A program made the position numbers and the translations under genes. The notes under the pieces were generated by a model. That model was not told the DNA's origin and did no database searches. It saw nothing but the letters and a program-made list of their open reading frames with translations. Shown piece after piece: positions 1 through 12,254 of a stretch of DNA of 64,000 nt (the first letter of the stretch is position 1; each line of letters starts with the position of its first letter). The stretch comes from Micromussa lordhowensis. Lineage: Eukaryota > Cnidaria > Anthozoa > Scleractinia > Lobophylliidae. Location of the stretch: positions 257,501 through 321,500 of the forward strand of contig OZ026595.1 of the NCBI GenBank assembly GCA_964020085.1. The letters are read 5' to 3'.

Positions 1-216
1 CATGGTCAATTTGAAGAATCAGATTTTAAAATAGATTCTGACTACACTCACACGAGAGATTCAATGTGAAAAGTTTATTGAGGTTGAGTCAGTCAGCCAT
101 GAGCTGTGCCATTCAATGTATTCTAATATCTATTACTTATTCTTATGTTTACCGCACAAATTGAACTCAAGATTCCAAGAATTCAGACACTGTGCTACAC
201 CAGATATGAAAAACCA

Positions 217-309
217 CTAAAAAACCAACCCTCTAGATGTGGCAAAAAAATATTTGGAAACGTATTCCTCATCTGATGCAGCAGCAGGAAACCCTGAGGA
301 AAGGGCATT
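217..309 (-). CDS. Candidate terminal coding exon (3' end of a minus-strand gene)
   Basis: Read on the minus strand, a T-rich acceptor (TTTATTGTAG) is followed at 309 by an open frame of 30 codons ending in TAG at 217-219. The peptide begins NALSSGFPAA and contains DEEYVSKYFF, with ordinary composition. It enters in phase 0, which matches the phase-0 donor of the candidate exon at 773-859. It may be the last exon of the CCDC142-like gene that starts at 8204, but at least one linking exon with a phase change has not been found. It could also be a chance open frame. Confidence 0.3.
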   Translation of the reverse strand, partial: NALSSGFPAAASDEEYVSKYFFATSRGLVF

Positions 310-772
310 CTACAATAAATTTACACAAGTTGGTTAAATCGAAACATAATCCTAATAAAAAAAAATAACGTGGGCAAACACTCTGACTGACCAACTTAGA
401 ATGACTTAAATCTTCTGCCAAAACCTTAAATAGTCCTTAAGAGACCCGAGATGCACCGAAAGTCTCTCCAACGTGCCGTCAGAATAATAATTTCCGACTA
501 ATTTGTCCCTCAAACGTCAGAAATTATATTTTGCCATACTTCATTCTCCTACCTACAGCTAGAGTCTGAAAAACACTATTATCATTATAGTGCAACTTCC
601 TCACCCTAGAACCACAAGCTCTATAATAGTTGCACTTGACCTTAGTAAGTCACCAAAATTATTAATTTTTCATTCTTTTTAGACAAACAGCCTTTCCTGT
701 TTTTGCAGCAAAATGTTATGACAGGAGAAAAGAAAGACTCCACATAAGGCATTGTAAGCAGCAATGTCTCAC

Positions 773-859
773 CTGAATCCCAGCTAGATACTGAAGCCAT
801 ACAATGAAGGTAACAGCTGACAGCTTGAAGAGCACTAGCACCAGGTGGGGGCAAACAGC
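773..859 (-). CDS. Candidate internal coding exon, hydrophobic
   Basis: A branch/acceptor run ending TTATTTTATAG precedes position 859, and a strong donor (CAG|GTGAGA) follows 773. The 87 bases (29 codons) are open in two frames. In phase 0 they read as a hydrophobic, membrane-like helix (LVLVLFKLSAVTFIVWLQYL). In phase 1, the phase in which the exon at 8204-6605 ends, they read PPPGASALQAVSCYLHCMAS. Phase 0 joins the candidate last exon at 217-309. The splice borders are good; which gene it belongs to and which frame is used are inference. Confidence 0.4.
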
Positions 860-1392
860 CTATAAAATAATAGAAATTACTTTTTAAAAATCTTCCTTTG
901 TGTAGTCTACATTCTTAACCTTGGGATTCTCTACACTATTCATTTAGCAAAGACAAAACGTATTCAAGTCTCTTTTCAGCCATGCAGTATTATTGTAAAC
1001 AGTTTGTTCAGCAAAAGGTATCACATCAAAGAGGCAAGTAGAAACTGATTTTCAAAGGACTATATAATTAATTCAAAGCTTTGGTCACCTGCCATTTCAA
1101 GTGTGAGCAACAATAATTTTTTTAATTTCATGCATTGAGCACTCAACATTATTTTGTTCTGAGCCATTGCTGGGTTAGTTGTTAGTGATAAGCAGATTTT
1201 ATTAGACAAATACATTTTGAAGTTAACTTAACACAAGCAGAAAGAGTTCTTAGTAAAAGCCTTCAAATCTTTCAGAAATAAGAGATTGTTAACAGATTTA
1301 ACCCTTTCACTGCCACAAGGACATGATCCTGTATCAGACTACTCGTATGCTACAATGATGTACAGGTATTCACTGCGTCTTAAGTTACAATT

Positions 1393-2827
1393 GAAGGGCT
1401 TCCTGCAAAAAGGGCGTATATCGCTTTTTTAGCGGATTTTCATTTTCTGCAGGAGGATCAAGCTAATTTTTGGCAGACTGACTTGTGTTGACATGAAAAA
1501 CATTGTTCCGTAATTGATTTTGTTGGTTTGCGCTTCGTTTTCGAGAAATAACGTATGCAAAAAACTCAGTCTTTGAAAAACAAAAGAACAAAAGAAACAT
1601 CTTGTTTCATAAAAGCCGCGAGCCGTGTCCGATGCCTGCGCTACTTACGGCTCGCGGCTTCGCATATCACGCTCGCACGCTCATGTTGATTTCCGTTCTT
1701 CCTTCCGTTTTTCTCTACGAATTTTCGAGCAAAAGAGGGACCGCTCGCAGTCTACGACAATAAGCAATCGCAGAGATGCTCTTTTGACTTACGGCAGAGC
1801 AAAATGTTGACTTCGTGAAGCCTTCAAGGTTAGGGTTCTGTCCCCTGATTCCAGAAGTTCGAAACACTGCAAATCATGCCGATTTGAAATAAAATTTATG
1901 TTATAATCGATTGCTACTTGTTGTCCATTATCTGTGTGAATCCCTGTGTCAATAACTTCCAAAAATCCACTTCCTCTTACGGTATGTTGCTGTTTACCAG
2001 GCCACCAAACCAATGAAACGTCCACTGAGTGCGATCGCTATGCATGCTTGGGAAGGCTCCTTTCGCCTTGTGCGTACACAACCACATTCCCATTGATGCA
2101 AGACATTTTAGAAGTCTAAAACCAGTTCTCGCTTTCCAAACTTTGACACCAGCAACGCTTGGCAAATGAGCCACAACTCACGAGAAGCATTTTTTCTTGG
2201 GCAAGAACTGCTCTTGGACTTTGCTGCCTGGATCGACCTGACTTCAAGCAACGATAACATGAGTATATCCTCGCTCGAACATCAGAGCACATTTTGGTTC
2301 TTTAAAACATGCTGGTGACTTACGGGTTTATCAAGGCTTTATGATGCCTCTCAACCACCAGGCAGGCATGCAAGGTACTTTAAAACAAGGCTTAAAATAT
2401 TAGTTGACAGAGCTCTAAGGCAGCATGCACTATTTCCTTTTGACGCTCGATCAATTCACTTGTTGTGTTTCACGTCACAATAACCGATGTAAACAATCCG
2501 TTCCCAGATTTCCGCTCGTGTGCTATTTTCCCTTGACTCAAAAGAAAGTTCAGCTAAGATTCTGTGGGATTTGATTTTGACTTCGCACACTCTCAACAGT
2601 CTGTCTGCTAGATAGGTGCTAAAAGATCTCCAAAAGATGGCGCTTAGAAGACTGAATTTTTTGCATACGTTATTTCTCGAAAACGAAGCGCAAACCAACA
2701 AAATCGATTTCAGAACAATGTTTTTCATGTCAACACAAGTCAGTCTGCCAAAAATTAGCTTGATCTTCCTGCAGAAAATGAAAATTCGCTAAAAAGCGAT
2801 ATACGCCCTTTTTGCAGGAAGCCCTTC
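1393..2827. mobile_element. DNA transposon or large MITE with ~185 bp terminal inverted repeats
   Basis: The left end (1393 to about 1578) and the right end (about 2645 to 2827) are inverted copies, roughly 95% identical by eye, both starting GAAGGGCTTCCTGCAAAAAG. The flanks are AATT on both sides, a possible 4 bp target duplication, although the motif is palindromic and may instead belong to the ends. Inside, on the minus strand (2174 to 1789), two overlapping open frames look like one peptide broken by a 1-base shift near 1985; they do not resemble a transposase I know. Long inverted ends with a short core suit a non-autonomous element; the superfamily is unknown. Confidence 0.75.
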
Positions 2828-3318
2828 AATTACCATGTGAGCACTAATTAATACACGATGTAGAATCTACTAGAGACCAAAATGATAAATTTGGTGGCAT
2901 GTACATGACAAAAAATTTTGTTTTTATTTCCTTTCACATGCCATCTGCCATCTTGGATGTGCCACCTGCCTCTCCCATCTAAATTTTGTAAGAATTTGTA
3001 CTTTCATTTTTCGAGAAGGTTGAACAATAAACAACATCCCAGAATACATTTTGAGTATCAGAAAATGATGAAGAATACATGACTGTATAAACAAAAAGAG
3101 GTTCTGATCATGACATGTTAGATTCTTCTGAAAAGAGAGCACAATGTGATGATGGCTATAGATGGGAATCAGTTGCATGTAATGTCCAGAATTGTAAAAT
3201 GATCACTTGAATGAATGAATGAATGAATGACTTTATTTTACATGGAGGAACACTTAGCTCAGAAGCTAGTTTGCAAGTTTTCTATGAAAATACATCAAGA
3301 TACAAAAAAATTAAAATA

Positions 3319-3460
3319 CAGTGGAATCCCGATTTCTCAAACCCTCATTTTGTCGAACCTCCTGATAACTCGAACCAAAAGTTGTTTCCTCTCCTCAGTC
3401 GAACACTGCAATTTTACCCCTGATTTCTCGAACTCTCTGATTTTTCGAACCAATGAGGGA
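3319..3460 (+). mobile_element. Tigger/pogo-like end fragment
   Basis: Starts CAGTGGAATCCCGATTTCTC and goes on with repeated TCGAAC/CTCGAAC motifs, the pattern of pogo/Tigger terminal repeats. A second degenerate copy sits at 11541-11641. No transposase was found with either. Confidence 0.55.
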
Positions 3461-6400
3461 CAAGGGAATGGGGTGTTCCCCCCCCCCCCCCGGAAAATTT
3501 TGAAAATTGAAGTTTATTCCAGTGCATTTTTTACTCCAATAACTGATTTTGTTGAAGGCCATTGTACCCTTATTAACAAGGGTTAGTGCTTTCAAAGTTT
3601 TACAAAATGGTGCAGAATGCTTTTACATTTCCATGAGTACAGTACTTATTACATCACAGTATCATTTGACTTTGAGGCGACTTCTGTCAATATCTTTCCT
3701 TTTACATACATGAAGTATTTCAACAAAGTCAGAAGTCGAGTTTCGTTTCTGCATCGATTCGCTGCAATTCACAATTTCGTTTGTCTGAAATTCTTTTTTG
3801 TGGAAGGGTTTAATTGTTAGAACTTCTAACAAACTTTCAGCGAAAATACATTTTGGTGCAGTCAAGCTAGACCATAATGAGTAACATTTCATGAGGAAGA
3901 CTGACTTCGCATTCACAATACGAACTTAGCTACAGCCACAGATACTGTTGACTATTCAGCCTAAGTGGATTGTTTTATCATCGCTTACAGAACTGAAGCA
4001 ACACATAATATTTGTTAACTCTGATTCCTAAAACTATTGTTACCTGTTTGTCATTGTCACTTCTCGGCTATGGAAAGAAAAGACAGCATTGTGTGCTGTC
4101 TGTGCTTCATCTTGGAAACTGTGCACATGAAAAGAAATCTGCCACCGTGGCACCGTGCCGATACATGCATGTTCAAATGACAGTCTGTGCACATGAGCAA
4201 ACTCTTGCTTACATGTAATAGCCGCACTATTTATTTATTTTTTTCATCTGTTACCGTTTATTTATTGCCTCCAAAAAGGTCCGATCGCGATTACATTCAA
4301 TTTGGTGACACAGAATTGTGTATTAATAAAATTTTAAAGTACCCGGTGCAAATGCTTGAAGAAGCCGGTGACTTGCAGCTGGCACTGGATAAATTTGAAA
4401 ACCATGAGAAAATAAATTAACATATTCACTTTAGGGATGCCTACTTCACCTCCCTGTTCCAGTACAGGAAAAATATGCCCAGGCCAATTAATATTATTTT
4501 GGTCTAGATACCAATTGAGAGTTCATCTGTACACATTACTGAATCCTACAGTCTAGGACTCCAAAACAAACTTGAATTCCAGCCTGCCCTTGAGACAAGT
4601 AGCTCTCAAATTTTACTTGCCCTGGGCAAGTCTTAGTTTGCTCTTTTAATGATATCTTGACAGACAATTTGTCCGATCCCCTGCCCATTGGCAAGTAAGA
4701 ATGAAAAGCTACTTGCCGAGAGGGAAAAGCTACTTGTCCTGGATGGCCGGACAGCAGTTTTTTTTAGCCCTGCAGTTGTTAACCAAATCAAGGTAATTGC
4801 CTCTGCAGTGGTAGCCTGCATAAATAATAATGATATTTATAACCATACATAGCAACCAAACACATGCATGTACAAAATCTACTATAAACAGTATTTCAAA
4901 ATTCCTACATGTAGTCATGATAATTTTATTGCGATAAATTGTAGAAAACTTGACTTCCTGTACACCAAATGTATGTCACAAATTCAATGATCTTGGGAAA
5001 CAATTTTTTAAAATTACACGTCTAATATTTTGTGTAATTTAGTTAGACTGTGATTCCAGCTGCTTAGTTTTTGGCTTGCTGATTTTAGCATTTGCATGTG
5101 TTGTAACAATGAATATAATTATGTTTTTAGACAAAAGAATAAGATCCACCAAAACTTCACAGTTTATATATATATACTAAGTAACACATGCTACAACAAT
5201 TTTGAATTAAATTTTACAGATCACACGGGAGTTAAAATAACTTCAAGCACACATTTGTCATGAAACTTTGGCATGTTATACAATCATTTCTTTCCCAGCA
5301 CAGACAATCTAATTTGATGACTTGACTTCAAATCAATCACACGAGCAGGTAAAAAAGACATGTCTCGTTCACAATGAATCATCAAATTTTTCACTGACAA
5401 TATTGCAACAAAATTTCTATGGATCAGTGTCCAATATACAGAGACATAAATACTATTTGACTGAGCTACTAATTCATTCGCATTTTACACAATGCACATT
5501 TCTCCACGATCAGATATCAGAGGCTTGAAAATTAGTTTTCCTTCAATACACCTGGCTCTAGGCAAATTACATCCAATTAGCAAAGAGTGATGAATTAGAA
5601 TATTCTAGTTTAACTTTACATTTAAGATGTTCTATTCAAATCTGGGATTTACTCACAAAAATGGTACATTTAAGGGATTGCATAATTACCATCATATCGA
5701 AAAGAAAAATAGGCACAAATTTTTGAACCTCCAAAATATCAGTCAATATTTTTTTATAGATAATGAAAATGACAATTATTACTGCATGTGTCATTTCTCC
5801 GAATAAGCTCTAAACAGAAAAGAAGAGAAAATACATTTTACAACAACCTTTTGGGTATCAAAGCCATTTTGGACCATCATTAAAGAAAAACATAAAAGGA
5901 CAAGCTGCAGAAATCACAATTTATGCAAAATACATATAAAATAAGAATACATTTAGATAATGGGGGGCCTCAATGACACTTCGAGGTTAGTTTCTCTGAA
6001 AAGAAAGCTAGCCTTGAGTGAATGTTAATTCACCATGAATGAAAGGGGTGATAAATTTAGCACAGTTTTTATTTTTACAGTGCCAAAAATATCCCTGAAT
6101 GAACATCTGTGTTGCTTTTCAAGACAAAGGCATAAAATGAAAGTGAACAAGTTTCCATGCAGATAACTGTCACAGAAAACCAGTTAAAAGAAAATGTATC
6201 TAACCTCTTAAGAGAAAATCCATTTTTCAAACATGAAGAAGAAAGTCTCCATAGATCTCAAAAAATTATATTCTTATCTCTTTATATTTTGTGACCCACG
6301 TTAAGAAATAAACCTTGACTTGTTACAGGACTCCTATTTTGCACAAATTGTGAGAGTTTATTGTTTCTGCTAGTAGAAAAAGCTTCTAAAAAGTATTTGG

Positions 6401-6604
6401 CTTCAGGCATACAGAGTTTCAATACTTTTCATTAGGGAGATATGCTACATATTAGATGAAAGACACTATACTACATGTACATGTACGTCAGACATTGTAT
6501 GGTAGAATATGTACGAAACAAAGCCATAACGATGGCACAGAATGTGTTATAGCAGTCTGCAAACTTAGCACTTCACCAAAAGATACAACAGCATATGTAC
6601 TCAC

Positions 6605-8204
6605 CAGACAGACGCAAAGACTCCATCATGCGCATAACAACTATCAAAAGGAAATCAGGCCACAGAAACAATGGGCCAATGAAAGTGTCTCCTGAACTGT
6701 AAGAAACTGGATTTTGAGACATCACATTCAATAGTTCTTCACCAAAACTGCTCCAAAGCACACTGCTGTATTGAAAGTGTAACTGCTTTGTGGTTTCTGA
6801 GTCTAAGGGTGCATGCCACTGAACACGCTTACTGAGCCTTGGTGATCCATACCCTGCGGTGTGTCTAAGGATGCCATGGCCTTCCTGCTGTGACGAGGAA
6901 CTACTGTACACACAACCCTCTTTAGTTCCTGATGCCGCCTGTTGTTCTGTACCTGCTGCTCTTGACCTTGAGGTCGGCAACTGTAATGGTGGTAGCTGGA
7001 TATCAGTTGTTCTCTCTCCACTGACATGACGGCCTAAAATAAGTGTTGTTGAGGTTGCAAGTTGTGATATTAAATTACTGAAAAATTTCTGTTCCTGTGA
7101 ATCATACAACAGCAATGGCGAATCGGGATCAAGTTTCAACAATGGGATTTGGTTTCGGTTTAAAACTGACAGCACCCCATTCTTCAGTGTACCTTCCAAT
7201 CTCATGTTGCCTCCTGTGCATACCACACCAAAGTCTTTCCACTCGAAGTTTGCGGCAAAGTCGTACTCTAACGTCCGTGACACCTCTTGATGTTCGCTAA
7301 CGAATTTATGAACATTTCCGGCCAAAATTCTAGAGCGTTCACAAGCCACGCCATTCAAAAGTTTGTTCAATGTCAGTAAATAAACATCATCAGTTGAGTT
7401 TCGAACAGCTGTGGACGAAAATACATTTGAACGATACTTCGACTGTACAAAATCTCTTGCCTCGCTCAAACTTAGCAATTCCCTTCCGTCGTTCTGAAAA
7501 TTCGTAGCGTACTCAAAAAGACGATTGAAATCTTCAATTCCCTGGCAAACAGAACTTAAATCTTGCTGACTCAAATCCCATTTACATTTCTCGGCCAGAC
7601 GCAACACACACGATAGAATATTTGAAATGAGTGACAAAGCAGTCCCTTCCAGCTGAGAGAGGGTTTTAGTAACCATTTTTAAATCGTCCCGCATGTGTGG
7701 TACACATTTGCCAAGCCACGGGTCGGAAGAAACGAGTTCTGCTATCGCTACCCGGTACATACAATGCGACTTGGCGGTGTGGCAAATGTCGTGAAATCGG
7801 TCCACTTTGAATGGAAACTCGCTTGGAATCTCCCTTTCACTCTCTAAGTAGGAGGTGTAGTTTTCCACGGCATCCTCCAACTCTCTGACAAACTGGGCAG
7901 AAGCCTCAAGGCGTACTAAACACTCTCTTGCTAGTACAATCTTTGAACGATCAACAAATTTCTGACCGATATCACTACAAATCTCGCAAAGAGCAACACC
8001 TTGTCCAAAATGGCTGAAGCCTCTGGAAGCATGCTGAAGTTTCAAGCACACATTTCCAGTCTGATTCACGCTTTTAAACGCCTTCTGAAGCGTCCAAACA
8101 TTCTTTTTGATGTCCGTTGGGGAGATTTGAGTAACAGAAAGTCTTTGAAAAGAGTTGTTGATGTCATCGTTGCTAGCGGCTGATGAAGACGGGCCGAAAT
8201 TCAT
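6605..8204 (-). CDS. CCDC142: CCDC142-like protein, first coding exon (partial gene)
   Basis: An uninterrupted 533-codon reading frame opens with ATG at 8204 and runs into a strong donor (TCTG|GTGAGT) at 6604. The protein begins MNFGPSSSAASNDD and is mainly helical, with regularly spaced leucines and few low-complexity stretches until a Ser/Gln-rich linker at about residues 405-445. It then continues with a conserved-looking segment around LWSSFGEELLNVM (near residue 480) and PLFLWPDFLLIVV. Length, helical character and the C-terminal segment are what I recall of the coiled-coil domain protein 142 family, whose molecular role is unknown. DUSP11 lies nearby here as it does in human 2p13, which gives mild support. 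The exon ends in phase 1, so the C terminus must come from exons at lower coordinates; 773-859 and 217-309 are candidates. The coding exon is firm; the family name is tentative. Confidence 0.55.
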
Positions 8205-11200
8205 AGCACTTCAAGCTGAACTTCGCTGAACTGTTTTCTCCTTTCAGAGGCGCAACAGCATAGCAGTAAAGGCATACTCTTAGTAATTGTGTTTCTCTGA
8301 TAGGAATGACCTTATAAATTTGAAGCTACATGGTCGCCTCTCTCCCTTCTGCTACCATCTTTGTTGATAACAAAAAGTTTTTGGTATCCAGTTTCCGCGC
8401 GCTCAATCTCAGAGGAGGGGAAACTGAGAACTAGCAGATGTTAAAAAAAGCTTTTTTGAGCAATCGGTGAAACGCTCACGAAAATTACCTGTCATGCCCG
8501 ACGTCTTACCGTAAACAACAAAGTTAAATCAGAATTGAACCAACATGCAAATTTTTAAAACAGCAAAGGAAAAAAAAACAACGTAAAATAGAAATCCGCG
8601 ACACTAGTAACCTCATATCATATCAGCGTAGAGTAAGTTCTTCCAGTAAAGCAAGTACGTATAAAAAACTGAATCGGAAGACTTAGTGAGGAAAACAGAA
8701 TTACAAAATATCGGCAAACGAAAAAAAGAAAGTGTTTTGAAGTCGCTACTGCAAGTAATATATATTATAATAGCGGAAAAGGGCATTAAGCCTAAGAACC
8801 ATCAACAAAACCAACGACAACTGGTCAATATTGGCAATAAATTAAATGTGACAAAATCATATTTTGTTTCTCTACAAAAAGACACTCCATAGTCTCCCAG
8901 GAATGGCGATTAATGTTGTCGATAAATCCACAGTATTTGGTTAATAATTTTGATCCCAATAATATGCCATTACTAGGCTAAGTGCACTCCTTCGAATAAA
9001 AGCACAAGTTGAGCCCTTCTGTTCTTTCGGCAAATATATACTAGGTGAAAAGGTGACTAGGCTTTTTTTGCCAGGAAACAATAAACTTAATATCGAGCTC
9101 TACCTTAAGCTGTTTTCCACAAAAGTATAAAAATTCGATTGAACAGGGGAAAAAATTAGCGGAAATGGCTTGTGCGAGGTGCAGTGCTTAATGACATGCA
9201 TGCAGGAGATCTAATATCAAGGGCCGATATTTCAAGCATTTGATGCTATATATAGCCTGGAGTATCCCAGCAGGTGGCCATGAAGACAATTTAACGATAA
9301 AGTCCTTCTTGCGTTCAGACCTGAAAAGCTTACAAATAAAAATTCCTTGGATTTAGTCAATGAGCAAAAACTTAAATCGTATATTTCATTGGAGACTTGC
9401 AAATTTATTCTCGTTGCTTTTACCAGCCAATCCCTCTTGAATTTACATTAAAAACATGGTTTTTGATTATATTTGCAGTGTGTTGATTCTCAAATCCATT
9501 GTCATACTAATCAATGAATATTTTATTGAGGAAAACATAATAATTCAGAATTCCTTTTGTTGTTCTATGTTGTTACGGGCCTTGTGTGTGAGGTCTGAAT
9601 CGTTGACGAATCTTGATTGTTTTGTATGATTGCTATATTATTTTCTGTCTTTTACTATATTTGTCTTAGCACGAGTTCTAACAAGTTAACATACACATGT
9701 TTCTCCAAAACTCAAATAACACAGATTGGGACAAAAATGCTGATAAAAATAAGTTGGACGAAAGGGAACTAACAATTTCGATTTCAAACTAGTAGAAACA
9801 CACGGAACTATGAATGACCGTGAATATATCACACAAAAAGAAACTAAGAAGGAATCGCTCTGATCGGTTGAAAAGAACAACCGCAAACATTTGAACAACT
9901 GGATAAGATTCTGAAAGCGTCACAGCTAGGAAAAGCTTTCTCGGTTGCCACATAGTTAGCTGTTTTCCAAAGTTGTGCTTCATTTAGAATTACTGACATC
10001 CCCACAAGACATATGAGTTTAATAAACTGACCGCTAGTGAACTGAATCTTTAAATTGACTTCACGAAAATTTAGGGAGGCGTTGAGTTGGAGCAGCTAAA
10101 TTTCTAATACCGGCTAAACAGGTTTTTTTGCGTCTTCACAAGTCGGCATTACATAGAAATTTAAGTCGTCAATAGATCTACTTAAAACTTTAACTTAGCC
10201 ATGAAAACCCCCTAATTTCATAATGGCCTGCAGCAGGCTTGATATCTAGTTGGCCACAAAACAGAAAATTCCGAGTTTCAGTAACTTTTCAGTCACACGA
10301 AAGTCAAGTAATAGATAACGAGACTTCTCTCCAATACTTGACATCTTATCATAGTGGTGGCACAGCACGAAGGTGCCCTCAGAAAATGCGCGAGAACCAA
10401 AAAGACGGGTGTATCGAAGGAGTCACTTCCCACTCCATTTTTATGTATTTACATTTGAATTATTCATCATAATTTGTGAAAGGTTGTCAACACTGCTAAT
10501 GTGTTGTGCATTTAAAATTTTAGAAGGAAAATGAAATTAATAGTATATTGAGTGCTAAAAATAAAACACAAAACAAAGCAAAGAGCTCATGGATTGCATT
10601 TAAAAGCGTGTCTTGTTGGCAGATCAGTTATCTCAGAAGGCAAAGCCAAAAGCTGAATTAACTAGTGTAATTTCCAAACCGTTATTAATAGCACAGCATG
10701 CTAACAAACAGGGCTGACGCGAGATTAGCTGTTTATGCAAGAGACGAAAGCTGGCGAAAAATGGTTTTGGTGCGCGCGAAGAAAAGCGCCTCAGGGAAAC
10801 ATGTGACGAGGCGGGAACACGTGCATCACGCTGCACGTTTTGTTAGAGTAGTGCACGTGTATTCTTAACACGATTCATTTTACCTGAGGGAAATCCTAAA
10901 CAGTTTGTTTCTATCACTGGAATATTACCACTGGAGAATCGTTAACTTCCGAAAATTTGTGATATTTAGCGCTCGGGGCGCTAATTTACTTTTGGTAACT
11001 CAAGGGTTAGGGCTCATATTAGAGACGGGGCGCTTAGCATATAATTAGTGATATCTTTTTGAACGTGTGCATCTGAATGTTTCTACTTTGTACTTTTACT
11101 AAAGAACACAGCCACTTTGACTCAGAACTGTAACGAGAGAGGTTCTGACAGTCAGAATGTAGAATATTACGTTCAGATGAGAAAGCCGCAGACTTAAGGT

Positions 11201-11540
11201 TAAGGTTAGTTCATTCGTTCAGCGGTTAATTTAACGCAATCACAAGTAGCGGCAGAGCAGAAAAAATTAGCATTAGCAGAAAATTAACTTCTGGACTAGC
11301 CTACGTAGCAGGCGTTTCGAAAAAAGCACGCGAAGGGAACTAAACTGCGAGCGAATTCGAAAAATAAGCACCTCGCCCCTTCCCAACTCCTCCCCATTGT
11401 TTGCCCACCCCAGGCGCGCTCCTTCGCTTGCCCGCTTGTTAGATCTCTCCGCCTGGAAAAGGAAAGGAAACGGCTGGGAGTCCCCACAGCCCCCTGAGGG
11501 CCCCCCTAGGACCAAGAACATATACTCCATTACTGTAATA

Positions 11541-11641
11541 CGGTGGAATATCGATTTCTCGAACCCTCGTTTCCCTCTCCTCAGTCAAACATTGTAATTT
11601 TACCCCCGATTTCTTGAACTGTCCGATTTTTCGAGGTTCGG
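11541..11641 (+). mobile_element. Degenerate Tigger/pogo-like fragment (second copy)
   Basis: CGGTGGAATATCGATTTCTC followed by GAACCCTCGTTTCCCTCTCC and then a CAGTCAAAC...TTTTACCCCCGATTTCTTG series parallels 3319-3460 base for base over most of its length. It is a dead remnant. Confidence 0.5.
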
Positions 11642-12238
11642 AAAAAGGAAGAAAAATGTGTTTTTGTACCACTCAAAAACAAACTAGACATCTGTCACAC
11701 CAGGCCAGAATATTAATGTTTGAAGCAAAGAACCAGAATAAAAAAACACACAATGGCAGATACAGTTGAAGTTGAAGTTAATTTTGCATTTCTTAAAATA
11801 CACAGTTGGGCTTTGCTACCTCAAACAAACTGTTTTCACTCTTTGGAGATAACTACCATAATCAATGAACAAGTGAAAATTGGTTAACTTTCCATAGACA
11901 CAATCCTAACCTGTTTGCTGCAAACATCATAAATGAGTGATTTCATGTTTTATCTGGAAACTGTTTTGCTTATGATCATCATAACACTAATAACACCTTT
12001 GGCAAAAATAATTATGTAATAGATATCTGGTCCACTTGACATATGCAACCCTTTTTACTTCATCTCTTTTCTCAGTATTCAGTTGGACTTTTTTTTATAT
12101 AAATTATAAACTACAGCATTCTGTTATTCATGCACAGTGATCTCGCAGACTGTAGCAGGATGTTCTTCCACATCTCACTTATCAATATCCCAGTAGATCT
12201 TGTTCATAACAGTTTATATGGACAAAGTTTCAAAACAG

Positions 12239-12244
12239 TTTATT
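12239..12244 (-). promoter_or_regulatory. Possible ROMO1 polyadenylation signal
   Basis: On the minus strand AATAAA lies 10 bases after the ROMO1 stop codon. If used, the 3' UTR would be only a few tens of bases. It is one canonical hexamer with no independent support. Confidence 0.35.
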
Positions 12245-12254
12245 TAGTTAGCAG

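Larger units (their letters stand above)
860..6604 (-). other. Probable intron with repeats, no exon recognised
   Basis: The 5.7 kb between the CCDC142-like first exon and the candidate exon at 773-859. It contains a 1.4 kb element with 185 bp inverted ends (1393-2827), a (GAAT)n run near 3211, a Tigger/pogo-like fragment (3319-3460) and AT-rich unique sequence. A further exon that changes phase from 1 to 0 is expected here if the gene model is right, but I could not pick it out. Confidence 0.4.
8205..12254. other. Intergenic, no gene recognised
   Basis: Spacer between the CCDC142-like start codon and the ROMO1 stop codon. It should hold the CCDC142-like promoter and 5' UTR just above 8204 and the ROMO1 3' end just below 12255. 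Apart from the degenerate Tigger-like fragment at 11541-11641 I see only short chance reading frames and AT-rich DNA. Confidence 0.5.

Noticed and set aside
2924..3124. Minus-strand open frame with a TTTTCAG acceptor and a CAG|GTGGCA donor as a CCDC142-like exon
   Set aside because: It is only open in phase 0, while the first exon ends in phase 1, and the peptide has no feature of the family.
3480..3492. Homopolymer C runs here and at 20938-20950, 52307-52323 and 56893-56911
   Set aside because: Simple homopolymers; length may also be affected by sequencing, so no function is claimed.
4187..4420. Plus-strand open frame with DYIQFGDTELCINKIL and MLEEAGDLQLALDKFEN
   Set aside because: Locally protein-like, but no convincing splice border upstream, no family recognised, and it lies close to repeat sequence.
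6065..6170. Phase-1 acceptor followed by 30 open codons on the minus strand as a possible exon 2 of the CCDC142-like gene
   Set aside because: Phase fits, but the peptide ends in a stop after about 30 codons, has no conserved motif and is within chance expectation.
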